Source of the DNA: Symbiodinium natans
Taxonomy: Eukaryota > Sar > Dinophyceae > Suessiales > Symbiodiniaceae
NCBI GenBank assembly: GCA_905221605.1
Contig: CAJNDS010002482.1
Coordinates: 1-64,000, forward strand
DNA: 64,000 nucleotides
Direction of reading: 5' to 3'
In this document: positions 9,812 through 19,117 of the stretch, piece by piece
Numbering within the stretch: the stretch's first letter is position 1
Layout: the number at the start of each line of letters is the position of its first letter
The notes under the pieces: model-generated
Seen by the model: only the letters and a program-made list of their open reading frames with translations
What the model was told of the DNA's origin: nothing
Databases searched by the model: none
Position numbers and translations under genes: made by a program

Positions 9812-11234
9812 TCAGCCGAGGCGCTCGCGCAGCTGCGCCAGCTGGTCCACGCTGCGCACCGTCGGTGACCTCACTTTCACCCGAGGGCCCAGGAAGAAGC
9901 CATTTGTCTGGCAGACCTGAAACCGGAGGCCCAGTTCCTCGACGCTCCGGCCCTGTTCGGCCGCGGAGGACTCGATAGCTCCCTGAAGGCGAGAGCCGTA
10001 AGCAGAGTTGCTGGAAAGCTTGCTCATTCTCTGCTTGATGGCTGTGAGAATGACAAGGAACTCCACAGCCGTAGGTAGGTCGGTGTCCTTGCTGGTAATC
10101 GAGACCGCATCGAAAACAATGTTTGCAGCGTACATGATCGTGTGCTCAGACTTCTTCTGCGGGCGGCGGTACACGCCCCGCATGGTGTTTTTCTGACGCT
10201 TACGCGTGGAGCTGGCAGCAGCCTTACTTTCGGCAGATTCCAGTGGGGCTTCAGCTGAGCTGCAGGGAGGACGGGAGTCCTCCAGGGCCATGGGTGGGCA
10301 CAGGGATGGTGGCACCCATGGTGCGGACGCCGGAAGGCTGCTTCTTAGCGCTCGCGGCGCGAACTGCGACGGCTGCTCTGCAATCCACTTCTCCAGCTGG
10401 ACCCTCTGCTGCTGAGAGAAGTCATCGCGGATCACTTGCAGGCGGGTTTCTCTTGGTAGGCTCCGCAGAATTGCATGGACCTGGGCCAGAAAGGACTCAG
10501 CCATGTCACGGCCGCAGGCGCCCGGCGGAGGCTGCGCTGGGCCTGGGGGCTCCCTCTTGCGCGCGCCGGGCGCGGGCTTCGGGGCCTCTTTCCGGGCCTC
10601 AGGTTTCGCCTTGGGACGTTTGACCGTCGTCTCCTTGGCCGGAGTTGAGCCGGTACCCAGAAGATGCTGCGCATCATACTTTGACCGGGTGGTCGGGTCG
10701 GCTAAGATCTCAAAGGCCCGGTAAACCAGGTGGAAGCACTCCTTGCTCCCCCCCTTGTCTGGGTGGACCTGGTCAGCTCCCCAAAGCTTCGCAGGGTTCA
10801 GGGTTTAGGGTTTAGGGTTTAGGGTTTAGGGTTTGGGGTTTAGGGTTTAGAGTTTAGGGTTTAGGGTTTGGGGTTTGGGGTTTGGGGTTTAGGGTTTAGG
10901 GGTTTATATACATCCTTCAAGGACAGAATGGCAACGATTCTACCCGAAATGAGATGCACCCACACCTGGTAAGACTTCTTGTGGTACCGATGACAGCGGG
11001 GGTCCTACTCAGTTGGATACCCAAAACAGAAAGCCGTAAACCCACCCTAAACCCTAAACCCTAAACCCTAAACCCTAAACCCTAAACCCTAAACCCTAAA
11101 CCCTAAACCCTAAACCCTAAACCCTAAACCCTAAACCCCACCTGAAGGGCACGCTTCTTGAAGGCGCACCTGATCTGCTCGGGCGTGGCATGCGTCTCCA
11201 GATGTAGCACAGCGTACAGGGAAGACCCAGCCAT
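9812..11234 (-). CDS. J-domain (DnaJ/Hsp40-type) protein, two exons
   Basis: Exon 1 (11234-11142) begins with ATG and encodes 31 residues, MAGSSLYAVLHLETHATPEQ and on, matching helix I and helix II of a J-domain. Exon 2 (10768-9812) opens with VHPDKGGSKECF, the diagnostic HPD loop plus helix III, then YRAFEILADPTTRSKYDA. The join is phase 0 with textbook sites (CAG|GTGGGG and GACCAG|GTC), giving 349 residues. J-domains recruit and stimulate Hsp70; the compartment cannot be told. After the J-domain come a Lys/Pro/Ala-rich linker and about 230 residues without a recognised domain, including KKSEHTIMYAANIVFDAVS and a helical C-terminus ending LAQLRERLG before TGA. There is no Gly/Phe region or zinc domain, so it is a type III-like J protein. 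Confidence 0.85.
10769..11141 (-). repeat. Intron of the J-domain gene built on inverted telomere repeats
   Basis: In transcript sense the intron begins GTGGGGTTTAGGG and runs through about 100 bases of TTTAGGG units (11140-11038). It then has a 130-base spacer and about 110 bases of CCCTAAA/CCCCAAA units (10905-10796), and ends AGCTGACCAG. The two arrays are complementary and could pair, bringing the splice sites together. Confidence 0.85.
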
Positions 11235-11269
11235 TGGCTGAGGCTTCGGCACAGGGCGCACTTCTTGAG

Positions 11270-11350
11270 GGGTTTTAGGGTTTAGGGTTCAGGGTTTAGG
11301 GTTTAGGGTTAAAGGTTAAGGGTTAAGGTCTAGGGTTTAGGGTTTCCCCC
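11270..11350 (+). repeat. TTTAGGG array upstream of the J-domain gene
   Basis: A short degenerate array begins about 35 bases upstream of the start codon of the J-domain gene, so repeats flank its first exon on both sides. Confidence 0.8.
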
Positions 11351-11467
11351 CGACAACCCTACAAGCTCTCTAAATAACCCTGCAAACCTTAGCCCTAAAC
11401 CCTAAACCCTTGCAAGACCCTACCAGCCGTGTAAGCCATCTAAGCCTTAAACGCTCTCAAAGGCCTG

Positions 11468-11599
11468 TACTTGGAGGTTCGTGGTAGTTCTTAACCACTT
11501 CTAACTGTACTTTTACCTGTACTTATACCCACATTAGGGCACTTCAGGGGCTTTTAAGTGGGTTATAAGTACAGTTATAAATGGTTAAACCTCCAAGTA
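11468..11599. mobile_element. 132-bp palindromic MITE-like element
   Basis: The ends are TACTTGGAGGTT and AACCTCCAAGTA. The arms continue with interruptions (TTAACCACTT / ATGGTTAA, CTGTACTTATACCCAC / GTGGGTTATAAGTACAG), so the element folds into a long hairpin with an inner hairpin. There is no coding capacity. A target duplication is not obvious. It resembles a miniature inverted-repeat element or an introner; copies elsewhere in the genome would decide. Confidence 0.6.
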
Positions 11600-11644
11600 G
11601 CCGGCTTATGGTGTCAAAGGCGATGCCTCTCGTTTTTTTCGCAG

Positions 11645-11706
11645 GATTCGTCGAAGTTCAGCTAATCCCCTGCCTCACAGATGACCCCTCCCGCTACGCA
11701 CCCTAT
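11645..11706 (+). CDS. Candidate 62-nt plus-strand exon
   Basis: A strong plus-strand acceptor with pyrimidine tract (TTTTTTTCGCAG) is followed by 20 codons reading FVEVQLIPCLTDDPSRYAPY and a donor (TAT|GTAAAC). The protein is not recognised. A weaker alternative exon can be drawn on the minus strand. If real, a plus-strand gene lies next to the minus-strand J-domain gene. Confidence 0.4.
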
Positions 11707-11957
11707 GTAAACCCTAAACCCGAAACCCTTTGGGGTTTAGGAGTTTTAGGGCTTGGGGCGTCTTTGGGTAAAGGGAGAGCGTGAGTTTCGGAAGACCCAC
11801 CATCAGGAGCAACATTTTCTACACTACACATTCCAGCAATGGGAAGGGGGGTTAGTGGTTAGGGTTCAGGGCAATTGGGAATGGGGGTTCTATGAACACA
11901 AGCTCTTCCAAGCCCCTCGGAAGCCTCCTGAGTCCCTAAACCCTTAAACTCCGACAC

Positions 11958-12037
11958 GCGAAACGTGGCCTGCTTCCGCTTCATCTTCGGGAATGCCTGG
12001 CCAGAATGCCGCCGAACACCGAAAAAAGGCAGAAAGG
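11958..12037. other. Island with exon signals on both strands
   Basis: Minus strand: CTGGCCAG| then AFPKMKRKQATFR and CGC|GTGTCGG (11996-11958). Plus strand: CTGGCCAG| at about 12005 then NAAEHRKKAE and a very good donor AAAG|GTGAGC at 12037. Both peptides are basic. One strand is probably real, but I cannot choose. Confidence 0.3.
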
Positions 12038-12198
12038 TGAGCCTACAACTGGGCTTCCAGCGAAGTCATAAGATCCCAAGTCTTGCACCTACTAACTACA
12101 TTGCATGCAAGACATACATACATACATACGTATGTATTTATGTATGAGTATACATCTCAAATGCATGCATCGGCACACACATACAAGGGAAGCCAGGG

Positions 12199-12530
12199 GC
12201 AGGGTTCAGGGTTCAGGGTTCAGGGTTCAGGGTTCAGGGTTCAGGGTTCAGGGTTCAGGGTTCAGGGTTTAGGGTTCAGGGTTAGGGTTTCGGGTTTAGG
12301 GTTTAGGATTCAGGGTTCAGGGTTTAGGGTTTAGCCCCCCCAAGACTCACGGAGGGGCCTCCTGAAGCGACGTCGATGTGACGACCTGCGACTTTTCGGG
12401 TTTAGGGTTTCGGGTTTAGGGGCTCGGGGTTTAGGTTCTAGGGTTTAGGGTTTAGGGTTTAGGGTTTAGGGTTTAGGGTTTAGGGTTTAGGGTTTAGGGT
12501 TTAGGGTTTAGGGTTTAGGGTTTAGGGCTT
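12199..12530 (+). repeat. TTCAGGG array and TTTAGGG arrays
   Basis: About ten TTCAGGG units (12199-12270), a second variant amplified in place, then mixed units to 12340 and a regular TTTAGGG array at 12435-12530. A short ACAT/TACG microsatellite lies at 12113-12150. Confidence 0.85.
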
Positions 12531-12602
12531 GAGGTTTTACTTTAAGAACACGCAACCTCGCCTTTTGTTTGTAGGCCATTGCTGGCGCACGCTTGTAGAG
12601 TT
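12351..12602 (-). CDS. Two candidate minus-strand exons
   Basis: 12602-12541: acceptor GCTAAG, 20 codons reading LYKRAPAMAYKQKARLRVLK, donor AAA|GTAAAA. 12391-12351: acceptor GAAAAG, SQVVTSTSLQEAPP, donor TCC|GTGAGT. They are separated by a TTTAGGG array (C-rich in the sense direction). They may be the 3' continuation of the channel-like gene upstream on the same strand, but the linkage is not shown. Confidence 0.4.
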
Positions 12603-12631
12603 CTTAGCTTACCCATGAGAAGGAGGGTTCG

Positions 12632-13030
12632 CAAAACCCTAAACCCTAAACCCTAAACCCTAAACCCTAAACCCTAAACCCTAAAGTCTGAATCAACCCT
12701 GAAACCTAAACCCTTGCGGTTTGAAGTTTATAAGGTTTTGGGGTTTATAGGGTTTGGGGTGTAGGGTCTGGGGTTTAAGGGCCCTTTTCACCACCTCCCC
12801 TGAAATTCCTAGACCACCCCCCCTCAAAAACAACTTGAGACGAATTCACCACCAGCTTTGTGAGGCTCGCTTTTCGGGGTGTGCTTGCTGGTCTGTAGCT
12901 TACAAAACTCCACATGGAAACTGCTTATGACAGCTTATTTGGCCCCAAACCCTAAACCCTAAACCCTAAACCCTGAACCCCAAACCCAAAACCCTGAATC
13001 CCTAAACTCCCTAACCCCCCCCCCCCCCCC
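12632..13030. repeat. CCCTAAA arrays with degenerate island
   Basis: CCCTAAA units at 12632-12686 and 12944-12985 and a C run at about 13017-13031. The island 12800-12940 carries a possible minus-strand exon near 12922-12861 (FHVEFCKLQTSKHTPKSEPH, donor CTG|GTGGTG), but another frame is open too. Confidence 0.5.
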
Positions 13031-13057
13031 CAAAAAGGGAACCCAACTTAGCCCAAC

Positions 13058-13172
13058 CGGTCAGTCGACCGAAGATGCATCTCCGTGCCTTCTGCCGGTG
13101 GCAGTCCAAATCGTAGAGCTGGTTCGCCAAGTGCCGCAAGGGGACAAAACGGATAGTCTCCTTTGTCAAGGG
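13058..13172 (-). CDS. Candidate 115-nt minus-strand exon
   Basis: The acceptor AACAAACAG is followed by 38 codons, including TKETIRFVPLRHLANQLYDL and DCHRQKARRCIFGRLT, and then a GT donor (ACCG|GTTGGG). This frame has clearly higher GC at third positions than the alternative frame. The sequence is basic and helical. It probably belongs to the same gene as the exons at 13556-15224, but the phase of the previous exon (ends in phase 1) does not join directly to it, so an exon is missing or the ends differ. Confidence 0.45.
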
Positions 13173-13404
13173 CTGTTTGTTAAACCCTAAGCCCTAAAGC
13201 CTGAACCCTAAAACCTATACCCCAATCCCTAGATCCTAGACCTTACACCCTAAAGATCAAGGACTCCTTCTCCAAAGGGCCCGTGGGACAGAAGAAAAGA
13301 GCGGCCGCAGATGTGCGTTCAGAGTTTAGGGCCTTAGGACTTCGGGCTTTGGGCTTAGGCCAGAAGAAGCTCTCCTAAACGCCGCAGGGTGGAGGATGAA
13401 TGGA

Positions 13405-13475
13405 AGTAGGGTTTAGGGTTTAGGGTTTAGGGTTTAGGGTTTAGGGTTTAGGGTTTAGGGTTTAGGGTTTAGGGT
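13405..13475 (+). repeat. TTTAGGG array
   Basis: A regular TTTAGGG array. The island to its left (13260-13320) is open on the plus strand (IKDSFSKGPVGQKKRAAAD) and on the minus strand, and is unresolved. Confidence 0.85.
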
Positions 13476-13555
13476 CTTCAAGGCAAGATTTCTTTTAGCA
13501 ACGTTCTTCAAGAACCCATGATCCAAGAGGCCCCATGTGTAGATCCCTGCTAAAC

Positions 13556-15224
13556 CTTCATTGCTGTTGAGAAATCTGGGTTTTCGAGGTATCTCGCGCA
13601 GCTTCTCTGCCAAGCTACAAGCGGAGGCTTCTGCAGCTGGCGTACCCCCTGTTACTTGCTGATGGTTAGTAGGCAATGAGGGAATGAGGTCCCCCTTATC
13701 ATCCCTTAAAGATCCCTTAAAGGGTAATGTGAGAGTCGCTTTTTTAATTGGGGTGGTAATGGTAATATTCGCCGGGCCAGAGGGCCCCAGCCGAAGACTA
13801 CTTTCCATTACGGGAGGTTTTCGGGCCGATGTATGTAAACAAGTCTATATAGGGGGGTCCGGTGATAATAATAATGGGGTGGTATTTGTAAAAAATTTTC
13901 CGGCCAGGAATTGAAAATTTTACTGAAAATGGCTTAAGAGTTCCATTGCAAAGCAAAGCAGACCCTGACAGCTGACCCACCCAGACCCCCAGAATCCTCA
14001 CAATTGACACCCCACATTTTTTTCCACCTCTCCAAACCCCGGGGACCAAAACAAGATTGGGGGGGGTTTATTAAAGGGACTCTAACATTATACAACAGGG
14101 GGATGCAGGCCTCATTCCCTCATTCCCTACGGTTAAACCCCCCCTCAAGCTCGAATCCCATCTTCTGTCCTTCCACCGCTGGAAGTATCGCCAAGTCCTG
14201 GGTGTGGGGGGGGGGGGCAGCGTTCCCCTGTTCAGTTTGTCCCCCCTCGCCCTGACTAATCACCTAATACCCTAACCTGGGTTTAAACCCTAGACCCTAG
14301 ACCCTGGACCCTAAACCCTAAACCCTTGAGATGGTCAATCAACAAATTTGCCCGTCAAAAATCCCCACAAGGCCCATGCCCACTCATACGCCGAGTGGCT
14401 GGGTTATGATCGTGGGCGCATCGGCCCTCTTCGTCAGAACCTGCAGTTGCTTCCCAGCCCAAACTCAGACCGCAGGGGCCTGTGCCCCTTTATCACCAAA
14501 AGCCACCCTAAACCCTAAACCCTAAACCCTAAACCCTAAACCCTAAACCCTAAACCCTAAACCCTAAACCCTAAACCCTAAACCCTAAACCCTAAACCCT
14601 AAGCCCTAAGCCCTAAGCCCTAAGCCCTCACGAAAGCCTGAGCCGCTGCGGCGTAGCTGTCCAGGACCATGGCCAGCAACCTCGGGGAAGATGGTAAGGG
14701 AACTTAGGATCCTCTAGGGAGGTATAGGGTTTAGGGTTTAGGGCTCAGGGTTTAGGGCTTAGGGTTTAGGATTTAGGGTTTAGGGTTTTAGGTTCTAGGT
14801 TTTAGGTTTTAGGGTTAAAGGTTTGGGGTTTGGGGAGTTCAGGTTTGGAGTTGGAGTCCGGCCCACATCCGCCTAAACACCTGAGTGTGATGACCCCGGA
14901 AAACCTCTGCGGCTGCTGAACGTAGGGGGCATAATCATTACAACAAGGTTTTGGGGGTGATTGTAGCATACTTCTATAGGGACCAGAAGAGATTCTAGTA
15001 GGAGCTATTGCAACCCCTCTGTTGGGCTTGTGGAATCTTGGGCCGTTTCGGGGCCCTGAATGAAGAAGACGCATCCCTAAACCCTAAACCCTAAACCCTA
15101 AAATCCAAAACCCTAAACCCTAAACCCTAAACCCTAGGTTGCGGCTCATGGCTTCGCGGGGCCCTCTTGCCACGCCCAGAAGCATGTTGAAGAGCACCAG
15201 TAGTGCGAAGCAGATGTACACCAC
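13556..15224 (-). CDS. Probable cation-channel S6 and C-terminal tail, partial gene
   Basis: Five exons join in phase on the minus strand: 15224-15184, 14680-14632, 14440-14390, 14197-14139 and 13614-13556. The first ends a hydrophobic helix (VVYICFALLVLFNM); joined through a GC donor (AT|GCTTCT) to the second it gives FNMLLAMVLDSYAAA. That matches the end of S6 in voltage-gated and polycystin-type channels, where an N-x-L-L-A-x-x-x-D-x-Y/F pattern is usual. The following exons (VLTKRADAPTIITQPLG, DLAILPAVEGQKMGFELEGG, LAEKLREIPRKPRFLNSNE) would be cytoplasmic tail. The other donors are GT (GTGAGG, GTATGA, GTTTAA, GTTTAG). The acceptor before the first exon (GCCAAG|GTG) is the weakest call. 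S1-S5 and the pore are not found; they may lie further right. A short membrane protein is the alternative. Confidence 0.5.
14508..14830. repeat. CCCTAAA/CCCTAAG array and degenerate TTTAGGG array flanking an exon
   Basis: The C-rich array at 14508-14630 ends in four CCCTAAG units beside exon 14680-14632, so in sense direction the intron begins GTGAGGGCTTAGGG. The G-rich array at 14725-14830 lies in the preceding intron. Confidence 0.85.
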
Positions 15225-15525
15225 CTTGGCGTTGCGGAGGTGAGGTTTAGGGTTTAGGGTTTAGGGTTTAGGGTTTAGGGTTTAGGGTTTAGGGTTTAGG
15301 GTTTAGGGTTTAGGGTTTAGGGTTTAGGGTTTAGGGTTTAGGGTTTAGGGTTTAGGGTTTAGGGTTTAGGGTTTAGGGTTTATGGGTTTAGGGTTTAGGG
15401 TTTAGGGTTTAGGGTTTAGGGTTTAGGGTTTAGGGTTTAGGGTTTAGGGTTTAGGGTTTAGGGTTTAGGGTTTAGGGTTTAGGGTTTAGGGTTTAGGGTT
15501 TAGGGTTTAGGGTTTAGGGTTTAGG
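15074..15525. repeat. CCCTAAA array, exon island, then the longest TTTAGGG array
   Basis: CCCTAAA units (15074-15137) precede the island holding the first channel-like exon. A nearly perfect TTTAGGG array of about 280 bases (15242-15525) follows, the longest in the window. Confidence 0.9.
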
Positions 15526-15840
15526 GGCGCAGCCCCCCCCATGTGAAACACAATGCTCACATGATGTGTTTCAAGAAGTTTCTTAGGCTCCGAAGCACTC
15601 TTTGCACGCCTAAAAAAAGCGGGGGGGTTGGGGGGCGCGCAGCCCCCCCCCCCCATTTGCAAACACGATGGTCACAGGACGGGTTTCAACAAGACAAGCA
15701 CGCTTTCGCAAAGCTTAAAAAGAAGCGGGGGGGTTGGGGGGGGGCGCAGCCCCCCCCCATCTGAAACACAATGCTCACATGATGCGTTTCAAGACTGAGT
15801 GGGCGAGGTGTGAAAAAAACATGCGTTTTTGCACCGACAG
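15525..15840. repeat. Dispersed GC-rich repeat, three tandem copies
   Basis: The unit has GCGCAGCCCCCCCC, CATTTGCAAACACGATG, GGGTTTCAACAAGAC and a closing GCGGGGGGGTTGGGGGG. Diverged copies recur at 44690-44850, and complementary fragments (TTATTGAAACCCATCGTGCG) occur at 45490-45515 and 45620-45645. It is a repeat family of unknown class. Confidence 0.7.
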
Positions 15841-16058
15841 CTCTTGCAGCCATGAATCGCTGAAAAACCACCGTTCTAAGGGGAAGAGCAGCTTCAAGAC
15901 AACAAAACGGCCACATGTTCAACATCCAATTCCAGAGTTCGCCGTTCGCATTGGCGCCGGTGCGGGAATGCACACAGCCCGGAAAGCACGCGCCTGCGCA
16001 CTCCAAAGGAGGTTTACCCGATGCTTCCCGAAACGGTGCGGGCAGGACACCCCGTCTC

Positions 16059-16759
<701 letters not shown>

Positions 16760-16760
<1 letters not shown>

Positions 16761-18868
16761 TACGAGTACAAGTCCTAGAAAGCTTGCATCGACCCCCCCG
16801 GGCTTGATCGCTCATATCTTTGAAGTAGCTCTGAAACTGGCAGGCGGGACTCAGGTGTCTCCAGATTCGCCTGCTCAGTCGATGTCCTGGTCCGAAAGAG
16901 CTGCGCACGACGTGCCAGCATCTCCAGCAAGTTGACCGCCTGGCAGATCCACGCGCGTGCGCTTTTCCCGACTCGAGGCAACATCAACGTGGCATAACGT
17001 GGCCATCTTAGTGCAACAACGCACGGTGTTCAGGCAACTTGCGCAAAAGGCCGAGGTTGCAACAACTTGAGAAAGGTTTCGGTTGTGTCGACCCAAGCAC
17101 GATATTGGGCAACACCTTAAGGAGAAAGCTTTCGTAACAGCAAATGCAAACGCATGCGTGTCCAACGTTCTTCCTAGTCGCATATACCCGACATCCGAAG
17201 ACCAGAGATGATTCCTTTCCCCTTTGTTTGTTGCGAGGCTGGAGTGGCATCGCGGAAGCAGACTCAGGACAAGCTCAGTGCAGTATAGGCCTGAGTTTCG
17301 TTCGGTTTAAGTAAGCTTCATGATGCTTGCGGGCGTCCGGCACTAGGTCATCAATGTCATGTTATTGAATCTTTGGGACGCCCCAACCGCATCCCACTCC
17401 CCAACCTCAGCATGAGTAGATGATGCTTGAAGAGTCGGTTGGGCCGCTTTTTGCCCAAAACCGGGGCTTGGGTTTGTTAGGTTTTTATAGGGTTTTGCAC
17501 CGCGTGGTCCGCGGGGACGTGTGGACGTTGCGGGATGCGGGGGCGAAGGCCTTTGAAACCTTTTGCAAAACATGAGAGAAGCCGAGTAGACAGTCAACCG
17601 CGAAAATGCTGTCGCGATCTGTCGCGGTGGGTTTGCGTGATCTATGCGGGTTCTCGGGGTGACCTTGTTTCAACGTGGCTACTATGAACGATGAACAACC
17701 TATGGCCCCAACTGCCTGTTTCAGTTCTAGAAGTTCGTTCTGCTATGCTGCAACGTTCAATTTGCGACATCTACGACTCCAAGGAAGCACCTGCTGGTCG
17801 ATGACCTTCACGGTATTGTACCTGACGAGGACGTCACAATCGCAATCTCAAGAACTGCTGCAACGCTTCGTTCGATTGCGACCTGAGCAAGAGGAAGAGA
17901 CATCTTGAGTTTATTGTACGAGTAAGTACGTGTACGGCGCAGGTGTCCTGGCTACGCGGACCTGGAAATTCAATTTTGACCACCTTGCCACCCGTACATT
18001 CACGGCATTTCACGGCGCTGTTTGACTGCGCGCATGCCCTATGTACAAACGTACAAGCGGAGCCAGCGGTGCTGCGGGATGCGTTCTCGCACTAAACTCA
18101 CTAAACATGACAACGAGTGGGTGAAACTCAAGGAGCAAACCTGCTCAGAAGGACACGCCACTTGCAGGATGAGCTGCCATTCCACCGATAAAGCTTGCCA
18201 GCTGTGAGTCAGACTCCAGCGACGTGGCACCTAATGAACTTCGACAGCTGCGGGAGTTCTCATGCGTCCCTGAATCCAGATTCCTGATATCCAGCTCCAA
18301 GGGCGTCTGTCGCGTGGACCGAATACGTTCCATGGCACGCAATACGTCTCGGAAGGGAGCACAACCTGCATCATCCTCAGAGACAGAACATCGGTCCGCA
18401 ATAAAAGTCAATCTGAAAGCTGCCTGGCCATGACAGAAGCGGCGAATCGTGATCAAAAGTTTGCCATCATACATGAACCTCGAAACCACCTCCATCACGT
18501 TCCTCCATGAACCTGCTGATTTAACTTGCAGCCGAAACTTGACTGCCTGGCTGCCAAGCCTCTTGTAGGACGACTGCACGACGAAAGGCATGCTTCAGCT
18601 CCGTGTTGGAGCAGCATGGGTCGACGCCAAGAAGGGAATACGCCTTCGGCTTAGATTCTGTGCAGCAATGCACCCTTCAGAACCTTTCAGAAGTGCCCTG
18701 GCCATCGGCCCCGAGCCTCCAGAAGCTGTGGCCTCGCTTAGACTGTAGACTCGTGACATGCAACACTGACTCAGACTCAGCCTGACTCAGCCTGACTCAG
18801 CCTCACTGCACTCGGACGAGCTGAGATGGCGACTCGGAAGGCATCCAACCCTTCGAACGTCCTTAGGA
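16760..18868. other. Mostly non-coding stretch left of the retrotransposon
   Basis: No gene recognised. Possible exons on the minus strand lie near 16780-16950 (NLLEMLARRAQLFR and on) and near 17610-17500 (DSIFAVDCLLGFSHVLQKVS). A short GACTCAGCCT tandem is at 18770-18805. Confidence 0.4.
18145..18591 (-). CDS. Possible hypothetical protein, 148 codons
   Basis: An uninterrupted minus-strand frame with a mixed, protein-like composition (KFRLQVKSAGSWRNVMEVVS, RFMYDGKLLITIRRFCHG, CAPFRDVLRAMERIR). It matches no family I know. The start methionine is the first in the frame and no promoter is visible. It could be an exon of a longer gene or a chance frame. Confidence 0.3.
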   Translation of the reverse strand: MPFVVQSSYKRLGSQAVKFRLQVKSAGSWRNVMEVVSRFMYDGKLLITIRRFCHGQAAFRLTFIADRCSVSEDDAGCAPFRDVLRAMERIRSTRQTPLELDIRNLDSGTHENSRSCRSSLGATSLESDSQLASFIGGMAAHPASGVSF

Positions 18869-18873
18869 CTTAG
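18869..18873. repeat. Target-site duplication CTTAG (left copy)
   Basis: CTTAG immediately precedes the 5' LTR. The identical pentamer follows the 3' LTR at 30294-30298. Five bases is the usual size for copia-class integration. Confidence 0.95.
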
Positions 18874-19026
18874 TGCGTGAAGCATCCTGGCCGCTCAGGT
18901 GGAGACGTTGTTGCGTTACCGAGGCTGTCTTTTGTTCGAAAAAATCGAGGCGCGATCCGAGGGTCTAGGATTCAGACTTAGGCTGCCTAAGCTTTCTGGT
19001 CCCCGTAGGGTTCTGTATTTCACGTA
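18874..19026 (+). repeat. 5' LTR, 153 bp
   Basis: Begins TGCGTGAA and ends TTCACGTA, imperfect inverted ends (the usual terminal CA is TA here). Identical over its full length to the copy at 30141-30293. A TATA box is not evident. Confidence 0.95.
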
Positions 19027-19040
19027 GGTTATCAGCCGGT
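19027..19040 (+). promoter_or_regulatory. Candidate primer binding site
   Basis: GGTTATCAGCC directly follows the LTR. It differs by one base from the complement of a typical initiator tRNA-Met anticodon-arm sequence (GGTTATGAGCC), as recalled from half-tRNA priming in Drosophila copia. It does not start with TGG, which argues against priming by a tRNA 3' end. The tRNA assignment is inference. Confidence 0.45.
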
Positions 19041-19117
19041 AGTAGGTTCTAGGGCTGTGAGCTTTAAGATAGGCCTTTTCTTTAGGGTCCGGCACTTAGT
19101 GCGGGTGCTGTGACGCC

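Noticed and set aside
10432-10677. Arg-rich minus-strand frame over the J-domain gene
   Set aside because: Out-of-frame shadow of exon 2, whose own frame carries the HPD motif.
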